Below are positions 1 through 10,155 of a stretch of DNA of 38,581 nt, one piece after another. Both the position numbers and the translations under genes were made by a program. How positions within the stretch are numbered: the first letter of the stretch is position 1; the number at the start of each line of letters is the position of its first letter. This stretch comes from Conidiobolus incongruus B7586. Lineage: Eukaryota; Entomophthoromycota; Entomophthoromycetes; Entomophthorales; Conidiobolaceae. Under the pieces are notes generated by a model that was not told the DNA's origin, did no database searches, and was given only the letters and a program-made list of their open reading frames with translations. Where the stretch lies: the NCBI GenBank assembly GCA_000697335.1, contig JNEM01008457.1:1-38581 (forward strand), given 5' to 3'.

Positions 1-225
1 AATTAGAAGAGTGACAGTTGAAATTGGTCTTCTAGATTTTGGCAAGTTTTGGGTAGTTTCTCTCCCAGCCTTAAAGTAATTTACCCAGCAATAAATTGTT
101 GATTTAGATAATGCTTCATTACCAAAAGCTGTTTGTAAATTTTGAATGATTTTAGAGGGTTTGTGGTTAAGTTTTACTGATACTAAAATAAAAGACTTTT
201 GATGGTCACTATTTGGTTTAAGCAT
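1..225 (-). mobile_element. Mariner-type (Tc1/mariner) transposase, N-terminal fragment cut by the window edge
   Basis: The minus strand is open from an ATG at 223-225 to base 1, giving 75 codons with no stop. The translation carries the mariner N-terminal helix-turn-helix (HTH_48 type): a helix around KIIQNLQTAFGNEALS, then STIYCWVNYFKAGRE, then a basic R-R-P-I turn. This matches the family layout of a first helix, an x-S-x-S-T-v-x-x-W-v-x-x-F-k-x-G-R-e core and a basic R-G-R-P-like linker to the next domain. In intact elements this domain binds the terminal inverted repeats; the catalytic DDD/E domain would lie left of the window. No inverted repeat could be fixed on the visible side, though a TA-rich tract follows at 280-303. 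The visible part is unbroken, but whether the element is whole cannot be judged. Family assignment is solid; activity is unknown. Confidence 0.8.
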
Positions 226-279
226 GATTAAATTAAACAACTAATTTTAAAAAATTCATTTTTTAATCAAAAAAATTAT

Positions 280-303
280 TATATATATATATATATATAT
301 ATA
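280..303. repeat. (TA)n microsatellite
   Basis: An uninterrupted alternating TA run of 24 nt lies just outside the start of the transposase fragment. TA is also the mariner target dinucleotide, so the tract could have served as a landing site; that is inference. Confidence 0.9.
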
Positions 304-2504
304 ATTCAAAACTATTTATTTTCCTATTTGTTTTGTATATATTTGCTTATTTGAAACTAATAATATGTTTGAAAAATCGGAAATTAAAAAATTTCCCATT
401 TCTTCAATTCCATGGTAATAGTAATTATGCTATTATTATTATTATCAAAAACACAATTAATTAATTTTTCACCCAATTTTACATATTACATGAATATTAA
501 CGTCAAAATAAAAGCACTATGTTTTATTTCTAGAGATCCAAATGAGATAATTGTATAATTATAAATTGTTAATAGTTATAGTAAAGGCTTGAAATTGTAA
601 TTATTTTTAATACAATATTCAAGATCATTTGATAAAATTGACAAGTTCAATTATATAAATTACAAAATATGTTCAGGAATATTTAAGTCCAAATTAGAAT
701 TTAAAAATGATGTATATTGATTATGTAATGTTCTATTTAATAATATATGATAAGCGTTAAATGTTGTAATTGAAACTGTTATTTGCGAAAGATAATTTAT
801 AATTTATATACATATCGATCACGGATATTAAGCGATTTGTTTCAAACTTTGATCATATTTTAATCTAACCATAGTCAATTTATATACAAATATTTAGGAT
901 TTTCAGTTTTCAAAATCTGTAAATCTAAATATATAATTAAATTATATTTTTACCGCAATTTGCAACCTAGCTTCCATATTATACTCAAAATTAAATATAA
1001 TTTAAAATAATAAATCATTATAAATCTATATTGAATCTTATTATATTATTAAATTTTGTTGTTATTCAATAATAAAAGTTAAACTACTATATAAATTCGA
1101 CAAATTTAAATCTTAATATTCTAGTGTATTATGAATTCATTATTAATGAATATTTGTAGAAATATACATATCTGTTTGAAAATATATTACATCTTAGGGA
1201 ATTAATATACTTATAACCAATTTTAGTTATAATTAAATACCAATCGTTAAAGATAAAAATGTATTATTTTGTTATAGATATTCATAATTATCCAAAGGAT
1301 TAAAATAAATACTTATACATTCATAAAATAAATGGGTTTGTTAAATGATGAATATTCTTTTGTTTAATTATATATCATTTATTGTATAATGTGAAAAAAC
1401 TATAAAGTCTTAAAACTGAACAATAACTAATTAAATAACGCCATTCATGAGCTTCGAAGAGAATATACTGAATTCTGTAAAAATATAATATCATACTATT
1501 TTTAACATCATATTCATATTTTTTTCGATCCATAACAATATAATTTTGATTTAATACAAAACAAACCTAGATCCATTTATTAAATTTGGTTAAGTTTTAT
1601 ATTTTACAGGATTAATACTATTTACATTTAGTTTAAAGAATATTATTGGCCGATTAAGCGTCATTGAATCAAGTACTTTGTTGATTTTTATATTGTTATT
1701 AAGTGTTTTTAAATATAAGTAAAAATAATACAGTATTAATATATACATATATATTTGCTTTTGACAAATCATACTGTCTTTGATATTGTAATAGCCATTA
1801 AGTCTTTGATTAATATGGGACTATGCATTATATGATTATAATAACATATACGAATTATTGAACATTTCAGGAAAATAAATATCATGGATTTCGATTTATT
1901 GAATCATGTCACATATTTGAATGTGGCTAAATATTTTATTGATTTGTATATTTTTTGAGACAATCAAAACATATCCATTGACCAATAGAAATTTTCAAAA
2001 TATAGTAATTGATTATACATTATAATAATTATTTAAAGCTTTATGTGTTAATATTAAAGTGATGAATTGAATATAATATTAAAGTATTAGAAAAGAGAAT
2101 AATTTCAGCAGATCTTCAACCAATCAAATTACTCCTCAGCCATATATTAAAGTTGGTAAGGATCAGCATTGGATGTAATAACTAATTCCATTTTAAATCT
2201 TCTGAAATGTCCAACTTTCCGATATTAAGCTCAATATTAGTTATGTCAAATATAATAATGATAATAATAAGTATCGCATCTCTGGATTAGGAAAAATATC
2301 ATACCAACTATTGAAAAATTACTTAATCAGGTACAGAGTTTCAAATCGAGTCTTTTTAGAGAAAATTTATAAAAAGTTAGATGACTCAATAATCTAAGAT
2401 GTGTCATATCATTGTGTTTAGAAATAAATAGGATCATAAATTAATAATATACAAAATCAATCATATTAGTATTATCCAATGATTTCGTTTATATCTTAAT
2501 TGTA

Positions 2505-2525
2505 ATATATATATATATATATATA
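2505..2525. repeat. (AT)n microsatellite
   Basis: An alternating AT run of 21 nt lies about 145 bp before the start codon of the Crz1-like gene, in its probable promoter or leader. Confidence 0.85.
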
Positions 2526-2669
2526 ATGTTCATGATTCTGTCTTCGTTAATGTTCAAATCTTTGATGATTTGTTGAGCTTTATCCAAGTTTTCCTTATAG
2601 CTTTTGAAAAGACTATTATAATTATACATTCTTCTTTGCATTTGTGTTTACTATATTGCCATATTCAAG

Positions 2670-4114
2670 ATGCAAAGTTCATCATCTGATCCATTAGATT
2701 TCTTGGGATTTGGATCTTTGAATCTAGATTCTAATTGTTCTAACGCGGATAATATGAATATAAACAGTTTATTCCCTTCATTGGGAGATCAATGTACCCA
2801 ACCATGGGAACTTGATTTGTATTCTACACCTAAATCTATTTCACCTCATTCCCAGTCAGATGTCAATTCCAATAAAACGAGATTTTCTATGTCTAAAGAG
2901 CTCAGCAGAGACATCTCTCTTGATCAACCATCCACTGTTACATCCACCGACCCCTTAATGTCTTTACTCGATTCCTCAAGTATCATGACCACTGCCACTA
3001 CCAATGCTACATTCCAGAATTACTATCCCACGCCAGACCTATCAAAGCCAAACTGCTCAAGGGTCTCGTGGACAGAATCGCCACTTACAATCCAACCGAA
3101 TCCCATGACACAATCCATCTTCAACACTCCTAGTTATGGGTCTATCTTAGATTATCAATTTGATTCTTATTTGAACCCAGGCATTGATTCAAACTTGAGT
3201 AGCATGACAGATATTCCAGAAGTGTATCCTTATCCAGATCTCATGTCATCCGTAAGTGTGAGTGACAATATGCCTAATCAACCCCCTTTGAATCCATTCT
3301 TCTCTACTTTGAATCCTAATTTCTATAATTTGAATCATATAACAAACCCAACAATGCCTCTCTCTCAAACCCAGACCACTAACTGGTCCAATCCCAATTA
3401 CCAAATGATTAACACATCTCAAGATATGAATAATATCGGATCTGGCAATATTTCACTTACCACATCTCATCCTTTAGTTGTGTCCAACGTTCATATTAAT
3501 CGCCAAAGACCTAAACGAATCCCAAAGCCAAAGAAGCTGGGAGATTACAAATGTGAATACCCTGGATGCGGTAAACTATTTACGCGCCCATATAATCTCA
3601 AAGCCCATGCCAGGATTCATACACTCGAACGTCCATTTGTTTGTGAAGTTTGTAAATACTCGTTCAGCCGACTTCATGATATGAGAAGACACATGAAACT
3701 CCACTCAGGCGTCAAACCTTTTACCTGTCCATACTGTAGCAAATCTTTTGCTCGATTGGGTAAGTTCCGATCCTTTCAATCATTTTTTCAATTGATAAAT
3801 TCAACTTTTATTTAGATGCTATGAATCGGCATATCAAAAAGGATAAATTTACCTGCACTACAGGAATCAAAATGGCTAATCTTGCAAAGAACAAAGCGGA
3901 GAAAGGTAAACGTGGTAGATTAAGTAAAGCTGCATTAAAACAGGAAACACCAGCAGCCATTGCGCCTGCTATTACAAGCACTACTGCAGATGATATTAAT
4001 AATATCATTTCGTCGGTTTCGTTTGATCCAGTCTTGGCTTCAGTAGAAGATTTGGTGAAGCAAGATGCTAAAACTGACTTTGACCAACCCATTTCTCATC
4101 CTTTATTCTCATAG
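2670..4114 (+). CDS. Crz1/Prz1-like C2H2 zinc-finger transcription factor
   Basis: Two exons (2670-3759, 3816-4114) with a 56-nt GTAAGT...TTTAG intron encode 462 aa. The first ~285 residues are Ser/Asn/Pro/Thr-rich and disordered, as in activation and regulatory regions. Residues ~293-375 hold three zinc fingers. Finger 1 contains FTRPYNLKAHARIH and is joined by TLERPF to finger 2 (CEVC...RLHDMRRHMKLH). The intron splits finger 3 (CPYC...ARLDAMNRH), whose last ligand is a Cys seven residues after the His. The RPYNLKxHxRxHTxERPF block and a degenerate third finger typify the calcineurin-responsive factors Crz1 and Prz1, which move to the nucleus when dephosphorylated after calcium stress. I see no clear PxIxIT calcineurin-docking site, so calcineurin control is inferred from the fingers only. 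The start is the first ATG of the long frame. Stop is TAG. Confidence 0.83.
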
Positions 4115-4437
4115 AATAGTCTTATTGAAATGATGAAATATCTGTATTTAAAGGTATCCATTATTCATATTATCATACTATTGCATATAAATCATTAATA
4201 CATTCCATTTAATTATTAATAAATTTTTAATAATTGCATTAATATTAATTGATAAATGTAGTGAATAAAATAATTTGATTAACAATATACACAAATTTAT
4301 TAAATTTATTAAATTTATCATATATATACATTAACACTATTCGTTAATTTGGACTCTGTCCCATAATTAAATAATTTTCAATTCAACAATTAAATATAAG
4401 TTTGATTTCAGTCACCTGAATTCTAAGTTTATAAAAT
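4115..4437. repeat. Short intergenic spacer with a 9-bp tandem repeat
   Basis: A spacer of about 320 bp separates the tandem Crz1-like and ING genes. It serves as the 3' region of the first and the promoter of the second. It contains three tandem copies of a 9-bp unit (AAATTTATT; the third copy has one mismatch) at 4293-4319. No other feature is visible. Confidence 0.6.
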
Positions 4438-5435
4438 ATGGAAACGACTGAAGAAAGTAAATAAATGGGCATAACTATTTTTATCCATATACTTAAAATA
4501 TATTAGATATTGAAGAACTCTATCGTACCTTAAAACGAAATTTAAATTTAATGAGAGAATTAGATGATCAAATTGATGGTAAATTATTTAAGAAAAAATG
4601 CATTCAAAATTTTTAATAATTTCTTAGAGCAGTTAATAAGCATTATTAAAGATACTTCAAATTTTTTAAAGGATAAAGATAATAAAAATTTTGAAGATTT
4701 GAAAAATTTTATTAATAAAAATACCGAAATATTGCATAAAATAGATTTGGAAAGTCAAGAAAAATTAAATTTATCAATGCAGTCTTATGAAACAGTAAGA
4801 ATTTTTACTTCCTACATAAATACCTTATTAACTATCAATTTTTATTGTTTATAGACTGACCAATCTATCAACTTTCTGGAAGAGCAAATTGCCAGAGCTG
4901 AAACTTCTATAGTAAATATATATTCCAAGTAAATTTTCCATTATGAAACTAATCCCTTTATTTTTATATAGAAATTAGGTGAAAATAATATAAGTAAGTC
5001 ACCACTTAGAATCAATTATGTGTATAGTTTTTAATTAGTTTATTACTAGTTTCACCCAGTACACCTTTATCCCATCTAACAATGAAGCAGTTACTCACAC
5101 CTAAAGAGATTGTAGCTAGAAAAATGTAACTTAATTATATTCAACTTGTCACTTTATTAATTTTAAGCTGATTTAGATCTCACTCTGCTGAAATTCCTAT
5201 TGATCCAAATGAACCTACATACTGCTATTGTAAAGAAGTCTCTTATGGGGAAATGGTAGCATGTGATGATGATAATGTAATTTATATTTATTTGTATATA
5301 TCAAACATTTTTGTTAACTATTTTATATAGTGTGAGATCGAATGGTTCCATATTAGTTGTGTTAATCTTAAAGCACCTCCTAAAGGCAGTTGGTATTGTA
5401 ATGATTGTTTAGCAAGAAGAAAGCATAGGAAATAA
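4438..5435 (+). CDS. ING-family PHD-finger protein (histone H3K4me3 reader)
   Basis: Eight exons (4438-4456, 4507-4578, 4628-4794, 4855-4911, 4972-4993, 5050-5125, 5177-5276, 5331-5435) encode 205 aa; the introns are 49-60 nt. The N-terminal ~110 residues are a charged helical ING domain starting [20 protein letters not shown]-terminal PHD finger begins at Cys154 (YCYC, then [31 protein letters not shown]) and ends in a basic tail RRKHRK. The aromatic before the first Cys, the GEMVACDDD loop and the WFH tryptophan are the canonical H3K4me3 cage residues. Family members (Yng1, Yng2, Pho23) are subunits of NuA3, NuA4 or Rpd3L, which acetylate or deacetylate histones. At 205 aa this one is short, nearest Yng1/ING4-type sizes; the exact orthologue is undecided. 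Its 3' end faces that of Dnmt2, 101 bp away. Confidence 0.92.
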
Positions 5436-5536
5436 TAAATCAATATTTAAGAACAAAGTCCATTAAATGATATTGCAAAGTGTTTGAATTAAATATATTC
5501 GTAATGCATAGTTGATTAAAAATTAATTTATTCTAT

Positions 5537-6963
5537 TTAATCTAACAAATACTCTAGCAATTTACCAACAACTTTAACATTTAACGAGTTGCCTAATAAT
5601 CTACATTGAACTTTAAATGACAAGTCTTCAGGAAATTTGAATTCTTCAGGAAATCCCATTAACTTGGCAATTTCCATACTATCAAAATATCTATATTTCT
5701 CGCCCTTAGGGATTTTATGTTAAATAATTGACTATAAATCATTTAATTTTTATTTACCTCTTCAGTGTTGATTTTTAATATAGATCCTAAATATTTAATA
5801 ATTAGATATATACGAAAAATTATTTAATCCATTATTTACCTGTAGCTTCTGCATAACTCGAATAACCTTTAGTAAAACAACAAGATCCAGTCGATTCTGG
5901 AGTTACAATATCTAAAATATATTTAAGCATATAAATTAAATTTGTTAAATACACTAAATTTAAATACCATAAACTTGGTAATAACGATCAAAAGTCTAAA
6001 TGGTAAATGAATCGTATTAATATAAAAATTATTTTTCTATTGATTAATAATATTTATACCTTTTGAGGTATTGAACGTAAATCCAACAATTTAGTATTAT
6101 TTAATGAATCTCCCAAGTAATCAAGTAAAGTGGAATTAAAATTATCGGCCAGCTTAAACCATTCAATAACTGATTGATAGCATTCTGGGTCTATTTGAGA
6201 CAAATCATTTGATTCTTTATCTGAGTGAAACAACTGATTATTTAATTGCTGGAATTTAAAATCAGGCAAGTGTTCTCTCTTTGCTAAAAAGTAAAATCTT
6301 AATCTCGAGTTGGGTATACCCAAATGCAATGGATTTAATAAAAATTGCTGAAACTTAAATCCATTCTCTTTGCATGCATTCATTAATAATTCATGAGTTG
6401 GTGAGTTTTCGAACCCTTGAACATTTTCGATTAAGAAATAATTCAAAGATTTTAATTCTGGTAACAGTTTTAAAAAGTTTAAAAATGACTTGGCTCTAGG
6501 ATCTTTATCTGCTAACTGAACTCCAGTTCTAGTATATGGCTGGCATGGTGGTGACATCAAAAATAAATTGGCATTAAATTTGTTGAGTTTTTTGCTTGTA
6601 ATTGAATCTAAATTAGCCTATTGAACATTCAAATCAGTTTTATTAATATCATGATCTAATAAACAATTTAAATAGTTTACCTCACTGACTGGGGTGCTTA
6701 AGTTATATGAATAAACTTTGTTCGCAACTTCGTTAATATCAAAAGCTTGTAAAACTTCGTATTCTTTATTGCAAGCTTTTAAGGCGTAATGCTATTTTAA
6801 TAAAATGTCAATTAAGAGATTTAGATTGAGAATTATTTGAATACCATTCCACCTATAAAATTAAATTACAAAAACTAGGTAAATTTTTAAGTATAGATGT
6901 ATATTTTTTAATATTGTTACCTATTCCACTAAAAAATTCTAAAACTCTATATTCAGTATTCAT
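5537..6963 (-). CDS. DNMT2: Dnmt2/Trdmt1-type tRNA(Asp) cytosine-5 methyltransferase
   Basis: Eight exons on the minus strand (6921-6963, 6845-6852, 6681-6791, 6060-6617, 5968-5995, 5840-5911, 5758-5786, 5537-5704) encode 338 aa. Dnmt2 methylates C38 in the anticodon loop of tRNA-Asp using S-adenosylmethionine. Visible motifs, in order: the SAM-binding motif I LEFFSGIGGMHYAL; the catalytic loop MSPPCQPYTRTG with Cys79, the same position as in human DNMT2; ENVQGFE with Glu118; IPNSRLRFYF; the Dnmt2-specific CFTKGY; and the C-terminal LLGNSLNVKVV. The second exon is only 8 nt yet is needed to complete the invariant GIGGM motif. The last intron ends in AAG rather than TAG, the only choice that keeps the frame. 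A role in DNA methylation is not implied by sequence alone. Confidence 0.95.
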
Positions 6964-9093
6964 TTTTGTTATTGGATTAAATAGTATTGATATGATTTTC
7001 GAAATAAATTATTCTTATAAACTGATTTGTATAGTTTTAATTATGGGATATCAAAGAATTTTCAAATCCAATCACTAATAATCAAAAGATATAAATGTCT
7101 TAATTAATCAATAAAACTAAAAAAACATTATTAATTTTTATAGATAAAATAATGTAAACCTTTATAACGCAGTATTTAGCAGAAATATCCAATAGTTTTT
7201 GATAATTTGAATTAACAATAGCATAATAGCATTTTGAGTTCATTATTCAATTAGAACTATAATACTAAGTTAATTTGAATCAAACACTTGAAATATTCAA
7301 AAAGTTATGTGCTATAAAAGATATATAAATCAGGTGATATACATGGAAATTCAATGCTATTATCACTATTTTGTTTTGTATATGCCAAAATGGTAAAATA
7401 GAATTTATTGATTAAACCAAATATAAATTCTTTTTTCTCTGGTTTAATGGTTTGAAGAACAACGTATTGAAATTCTTAGAAGACCTATCAAGGCCAAGAT
7501 GCATAGATTGATTATCATCAATGAATTTTTGAAATATATGCGAGATATTAGTCTGCCTAGAATTTTTTAATTTGCTTTTTAAAAAATAGATTTAATTGAT
7601 CTAAATTTGAGGAATTGGATTTGGAATAAATAGGGACTTAATCAACTCCTGAAAATATATCAGATGCCAATTTGAATTCGTTTTCAATCTAAGACTGGAG
7701 TTTGAAATAGGAACTGGGATTAAAATGAAAAAAACATCTCAGAGTTAATAGACTGTTTATGTAGTTTTGTCTGTTTGGGTTTAGGAATAGTTTTCTTTTG
7801 TGAAGAAGAAATAAAGGTAGCATTGTCTTTTGGAACTTTAATATGAGTGTTTTTGGTCGTTTTGACTCTTGAAATAACCTTATGATGCTGAATTTTAATT
7901 GAAGAGAATGATTTCTTACTAGCTTTTGAATTTGTAGATTAGTTATCTGGATTTGGGATATCAAATATTGAACCATTTTGGGCATGGTTTTCAGTAATTA
8001 CTCAATACTGCAAACTACTATGGACCTGCTTCTTCAGAATAGATATAGATTCTACCTGATTCAATAATTGAGATGAGCTTGATTGGTCTATTTCCTTATT
8101 GATTTGAAATTTAATAACTGATGCATTCGAAATGTAAGCAACATTTATACTAAAATTTTGATCTGAGAATGCATCATCAATGCTAGAATCAGGGTTAGAT
8201 TAAAGTCTATCACCTTTGCGTATATAAGGTTGGTAGTATATTGGATAAATTTTGTTAAGTTTTCCTGGGTATGGTTTGATGTGTATTGAAAATGAGGAGA
8301 TTTAGTAAATAATGTATAACCAATAAGTGATTTATTAAGTTATTGAATAATTTCAAGATACTTATATTAACAACAGATTTTCAAATTCGTGATTATTAGT
8401 TTTCTCTGATTAAAATTCATTTTGGATTAATTGATTTTTAATTGAACTATTTGTGATTATTTACTTCAAGTTATATAACTTTTGTTTCATTCGTTCAAAT
8501 AAATAATTATGGGATTATAATTCAATTTCATTCTGTTTGTCAAAATTTTCATATTAAATATATGAACCATTATCTAAAAACATCATTTTTCAATATATTG
8601 TATGTTCAAATAATATCAAAAAACTATTTTGTATATAATAATCATACAATTTTTAAAATTTTTGGCACTGATATATTGTAAATCTCAATATATATATAAT
8701 TTGAAAATCCTCCTGGATTATAAATAAAATATGGTAAAGAGCTTATTAATGTAATATAGACTGAGAATGGTAAATTTTTTAATCTAAATAATATTTTTTT
8801 AAATTTTAAAGTTTAATATGATATTACTAAACTGAATTTGCAAATTTTTGATACATCAATTAAATCAAAATCTGATTCAATTTATCCCATAAGAAAATTA
8901 ATTAATGCTTTATTGTTTATTTGAATAACATAACCAATTGAAACTATTGCTACAAAAGTATAATTTTGTAATACAAAAGCTTATTCTCTAATATATATCC
9001 ATCTGATTTAAATTTCAGCTTTTTTAAATAACAATATTATTATTATTATTTGCTTTTGTGATTATTAAATTACTTTCATAATTATATCCAAAA
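6964..9093. other. Intergenic region containing a decayed-looking ORF
   Basis: About 2.1 kb between the divergent DNMT2 and PPR genes. The only structure is the coding-like minus-strand stretch at 7687-8295, annotated separately. It may extend weakly in shifted frames to about 7400. An ATT microsatellite lies at 9034-9050, just before the PPR start. No RNA gene is seen. Confidence 0.55.
7687..8295 (-). pseudogene. Probable decayed protein-coding remnant, family unknown
   Basis: One minus-strand frame of about 203 codons is interrupted only four times, whereas random sequence of this composition should give roughly 14 or more stops. Its translation looks like a disordered Ser/Lys/Gln/Asn-rich protein, for example KASKKSFSSIKIQHHKVI, SSSQKKTIPKPKQTKLHK and NKEIDQSSSSQLLNQVES. 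The interruptions are three TAA and one TGA; each TAA stands where a Gln codon would suit, as expected from C-to-T decay. The local G+C is visibly higher than in flanking DNA. A 98-residue ORF at 7689-7985 in another frame is a shadow of this stretch. No domain is recognised. It could instead be a live gene with many small introns that I failed to resolve, or chance. Confidence 0.4.
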
Positions 9094-10155
9094 ATGATAA
9101 AATCAACGAAATCTCTAATAATATTAAATCAAATCCAAACCAAATCTATACATCAAATAGCATTGGTTCATAGTTCAGCTTTGCCATTAAATATCAAAAA
9201 GAACTTACTTTTATTGAACCAAGCAGATATACTTTCCAGCTTCCGCGAATGGATTCAAAAGGGAGGATCATGTAAAACGGCCCAAGATAGACTCTTTATT
9301 AGCGACCTTATTTACAGCTTTCGCTTCCAAAAGGGTAATAATTTTGAGGTGGATAAAAGCGTCAATACATTATACAATGATATTAAGCAGCTCAACTACC
9401 CATTTACAAGCTCTGATTTTGCTGGTCTGTTAGAGCTATGTGCTATGTCTGCTAATCAACAACTAGCACAGACCATCTTGAATCACATGGGTAAATTAAA
9501 GCTAGACCTAACCCTTCGCCATTATTATGCTTTAGCCAAGCTATTTAACAAGACCAACCAACCTCAGCGAGTGGTTCAGCTGGAACAAGTTTTCAAACAA
9601 AAAGGTCTTTCTCCCGGCAACCAATTCTATTATCAATTAATGCTCGCTTATGGCTCCCTTGGAGATTCTTCACATATTATTCGATGCTTCCATCAATTGA
9701 AAATCCATACTATTGAACCATCTCGCAATCTTTTTGGAGAATATCTAACTGGTTTCTATACTAGCTTATGCAAGGCAAATGACCCAAAGGCCATGAAATT
9801 CTACTTTGAAAAATATCTTTCCAACAACCCCCATGTTCCCCTCACAGTTTTTATCCAACTAATGAAAGTACACCAGAAGGCCAATCAAGTCAATGAAACA
9901 TTTGAATGGTTTAAGAAACTCCAAGAGCCACCTTTCAATTACCAGCCTAACATCAAAGTCTACTCTGTATTACTCTATACAAATCGAGAATACCCTAGTC
10001 TTACTAAGTTTGCAAAAGAAATGCCACCTAATACTTTCTATGAAGCGGTCAATTTAATTCCTTCCGATAGAGTTAGAAATAGGCTGATCAATGCGTATGA
10101 ACAAGAACTAGAAGAGGAGTTTGTAGAAGAGCCTGTTGCTCAGCAAGCAATTTAA
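9094..10155 (+). CDS. PPR-like helical-repeat protein, probably mitochondrial RNA-associated
   Basis: An intronless gene of 353 aa. The N-terminal ~35 residues are basic and hydroxylated with no acidic residues (MIKSTKSLIILNQIQTKSIH), like a mitochondrial presequence. The rest is helical. At least four ~35-residue units resemble pentatricopeptide repeats, at about 108-141, 143-176, 178-211 (FYYQLMLAYGSLGDSSHII, ending I-E-P-S) and 252-285 (VFIQLMKVHQKANQV...FEWFKKL). PPR proteins bind organellar RNA and support its stability, processing or translation. The C-terminus is acidic (ELEEEFVEEP). I cannot match it to a named yeast factor such as Aep or Cbp proteins. Its codon use is less A+T-biased than that of most neighbours. 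The start is the first ATG of the frame. Confidence 0.72.
   Translation: MIKSTKSLIILNQIQTKSIHQIALVHSSALPLNIKKNLLLLNQADILSSFREWIQKGGSCKTAQDRLFISDLIYSFRFQKGNNFEVDKSVNTLYNDIKQLNYPFTSSDFAGLLELCAMSANQQLAQTILNHMGKLKLDLTLRHYYALAKLFNKTNQPQRVVQLEQVFKQKGLSPGNQFYYQLMLAYGSLGDSSHIIRCFHQLKIHTIEPSRNLFGEYLTGFYTSLCKANDPKAMKFYFEKYLSNNPHVPLTVFIQLMKVHQKANQVNETFEWFKKLQEPPFNYQPNIKVYSVLLYTNREYPSLTKFAKEMPPNTFYEAVNLIPSDRVRNRLINAYEQELEEEFVEEPVAQQAI

Larger units (their letters stand above)
226..2669. other. A+T-rich intergenic region with TA runs, upstream of the Crz1-like gene
   Basis: About 2.4 kb with no supported gene. It holds TA runs at 280-303 and 2505-2525 and a short ATT microsatellite near 430-445. A 63-codon stop-free plus-strand frame without a start codon lies at 2206-2397. 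A 47-codon minus-strand ORF at 2489-2629 overlaps the probable leader of the downstream gene. A minus-strand ORF at 1590-1772 has only low-complexity I/L/Y/N content and is judged to be chance. Confidence 0.6.

Noticed and set aside
7450-7580. Plus-strand 41-codon open stretch (around EEQRIEILRRPIKAKMHRL) and an overlapping minus-strand open frame
   Set aside because: Neither has a start codon, a workable splice acceptor or a recognised family, and they lie antisense to each other at the edge of the decayed ORF.
7687-8295. Possible reassignment of TAA to glutamine, since TAA sits at Gln-like positions in a coherent frame
   Set aside because: Conserved genes in the same window end at TAA where the family ends (UBC9 at residue 158, DPH5, DNMT2, KAP123, ING), so TAA is a normal stop.
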